DNA of 64,000 nucleotides, taken from the NCBI GenBank assembly GCA_017592665.1, contig JAGFNW010000011.1:1-64000 (forward strand), read 5' to 3'. The notes under the pieces were generated by a model that searched no databases, had not been told where the DNA came from, and saw nothing but the letters and a program-made list of their open reading frames with translations. Source of the stretch: Streptosporangiaceae bacterium NEAU-GS5. Its GTDB lineage: Bacteria; Actinomycetota; Actinomycetes; Streptosporangiales; Streptosporangiaceae. Below, piece by piece: positions 63,134-64,000 of the stretch. The position numbers were made by a program, and so were the translations under genes. Positions within the stretch are counted from its first letter, which is position 1. Each line of letters starts with the position of its first letter.

Positions 63134-64000
63134 CTACTTGATCACGATTGTCGTGAGGGCCCGCGGCTGGAGCACCACGGTCCGGTGTGTCACCGGGCTC
63201 GGAGTGAGCGAGTTGCCACCGTCGGTCAGGTAGGCGGTGGCGCGCCCGTTCACGCCCTTCCAGGTCACGGCGGCGGTCCCGGTGTTCAGGACCTCGATCA
63301 CTTCGGAGCCGTCGTTGTTGCGGAACGCCGACACCTTCAGTGCCGGGTCGGGTGCGCTCGCCTGGAGACGGACCGCGCCCGGCCGGATGAACCGGCTGTA
63401 GGCGGCCAGCGCCCAGAAGCGCTTGGAGATGTGGAACGTCTGAGCGGGGACGTCGACCTGCATGAGGCCGCGGGTGGCGCCGCGCGACTCGCCGAACCAG
63501 TAGACATAGCCGTTGGCGTTCCCCAGGGTCATCGCGTCATGCACGGCCTGCGCGATGGTCATCCCGTCGTAGCCGCTGCCGTCGTCCCAGTTCTCGTTCC
63601 AGGTGCTGCCGTTGGGGTTCCACTCGGACATCCAGACGTTGCCGCGGGTCGGCTGGGGGCCGTCCACGGGGCTGGCGTACGTGTGGCCGGTGTAGGTGTC
63701 CACGTAATGACGGGCGATCGGGTCGGCCTGGATCGCCGCGGTGTACGCCCTGGCCTCGTTCCACCCGAAGGAGTCGCAGCAGGCGATCTTCAGACCGGTG
63801 CCCCGCGCGATCGGCCCGAGGATCTTGACGAACTCCACGGCCTGGGCGGGGGTGAAGCGCATCGACGCGTACGAGGCGGTGAAGTCGGGCTCGTTGGTGA
63901 ATCCGAGATCGGTGATCCGGATGCCCTCCTGCGCGTAGAACTTGGTCCACTGCACGAGGTAGCGGGCGTAGGCGGCGCGCCAGTCGGCGGTGCAGGTGCT
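63134..64000 (-). CDS. Glycoside hydrolase family 30-like enzyme, 5' part outside window
   Basis: The open frame continues through the right edge, so only the C-terminal 288 residues are visible. Catalytic residues of clan GH-A are seen: acid/base Glu in GFTNEPDF and nucleophile Glu in VWMSEWNPN. The end forms the beta-sandwich side domain of GH30 enzymes (VSAFRNNDGSEVIEVLNTGTAAVTWKG...VLQPRALTTIVIK). GH30 includes glucuronoxylanases and beta-1,6-glucanases; the specific activity cannot be chosen from this part. It is upstream of the Gfo/Idh/MocA gene. Confidence 0.88.
   Translation of the reverse strand, partial: STCTADWRAAYARYLVQWTKFYAQEGIRITDLGFTNEPDFTASYASMRFTPAQAVEFVKILGPIARGTGLKIACCDSFGWNEARAYTAAIQADPIARHYVDTYTGHTYASPVDGPQPTRGNVWMSEWNPNGSTWNENWDDGSGYDGMTIAQAVHDAMTLGNANGYVYWFGESRGATRGLMQVDVPAQTFHISKRFWALAAYSRFIRPGAVRLQASAPDPALKVSAFRNNDGSEVIEVLNTGTAAVTWKGVNGRATAYLTDGGNSLTPSPVTHRTVVLQPRALTTIVIK

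Overview
The window is high-GC actinobacterial DNA. Closely packed genes, frequent 4-bp ATGA/GTGA overlaps, GTG starts, SARP and conservon-type regulators, polyphosphate glucokinase, a GH18 chitinase with CBM5/12-like modules and a bacterial terpene synthase all suggest a spore-forming actinomycete, most likely of the Streptosporangiales (Nonomuraea/Streptosporangium-like). The genus is an inference from gene content.

Layout. (1) 1-5640: remnant of an actinomycete integrative element (AICE type) beside a tRNA-Val(TAC) gene. It holds a lower-GC membrane STAND/TPR gene, a GntR repressor with a near-perfect 16-bp inverted-repeat operator, a RepSA-like replication gene, and an integrase tail; an internal deletion has fused the last two. 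(2) 5.8-16.6 kb: a PadR-controlled ABC/FtsX exporter with an unknown metal-motif membrane protein, a second PadR with an MFS pump, a methyltransferase, ppgK, and two overlapping cell-wall lipoproteins (beta-lactamase-like hydrolase and amidase). (3) 16.7-24.7 kb: hrpA, a HAD hydrolase, a Ser/Thr kinase and a nitrate-sensor-type histidine kinase. (4) 24.7-30.6 kb: one tightly coupled operon: SAH-hydrolase-like enzyme, ECF transporter (A-A fusion, S, T) and amidohydrolase, which looks like uptake and breakdown of a nucleoside-like compound. (5) 30.7-42.4 kb: SGNH hydrolase, NB-ARC/TPR ATPase, tyrosine phosphatase, oxidoreductase, PAC2 protein, a terpene synthase and a LuxR-type ATPase that lacks its DNA-binding domain. 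(6) 42.4-56.3 kb: an ABC exporter whose ATPase is fused to an extracytoplasmic alpha/beta hydrolase, a second metal-motif membrane protein, CopC/CopD, a SARP regulator, a hemerythrin-like protein, a large AfsR/SARP-type ATPase and a secreted chitinase. (7) 56.5-64 kb: MFS sugar-type carrier, VapBC, about 1 kb of repetitive C-rich DNA, a small secreted protein, and a carbohydrate cluster (GH30, Gfo/Idh/MocA, PmoA-like, cupin).

Most notable. Two unannotated membrane proteins (5793-6824 and 45916-47088) each carry two copies of the same motif, D-x3-H-x5-[DE]-x(n)-P-x-H, at helix-hairpin turns, which suggests an undescribed integral-membrane metal-site family. The SAH-hydrolase-like protein keeps the catalytic N/K/D/N residues but seems to have lost the substrate-binding His and the C-terminal NAD tail, and it has a second Rossmann motif; its operon points to a novel salvage route. 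In front of the cupin gene, five 17-bp direct repeats each carry a Shine-Dalgarno-like CGGAG, a GTG start and an in-phase stop, forming a stack of translation-initiation modules.
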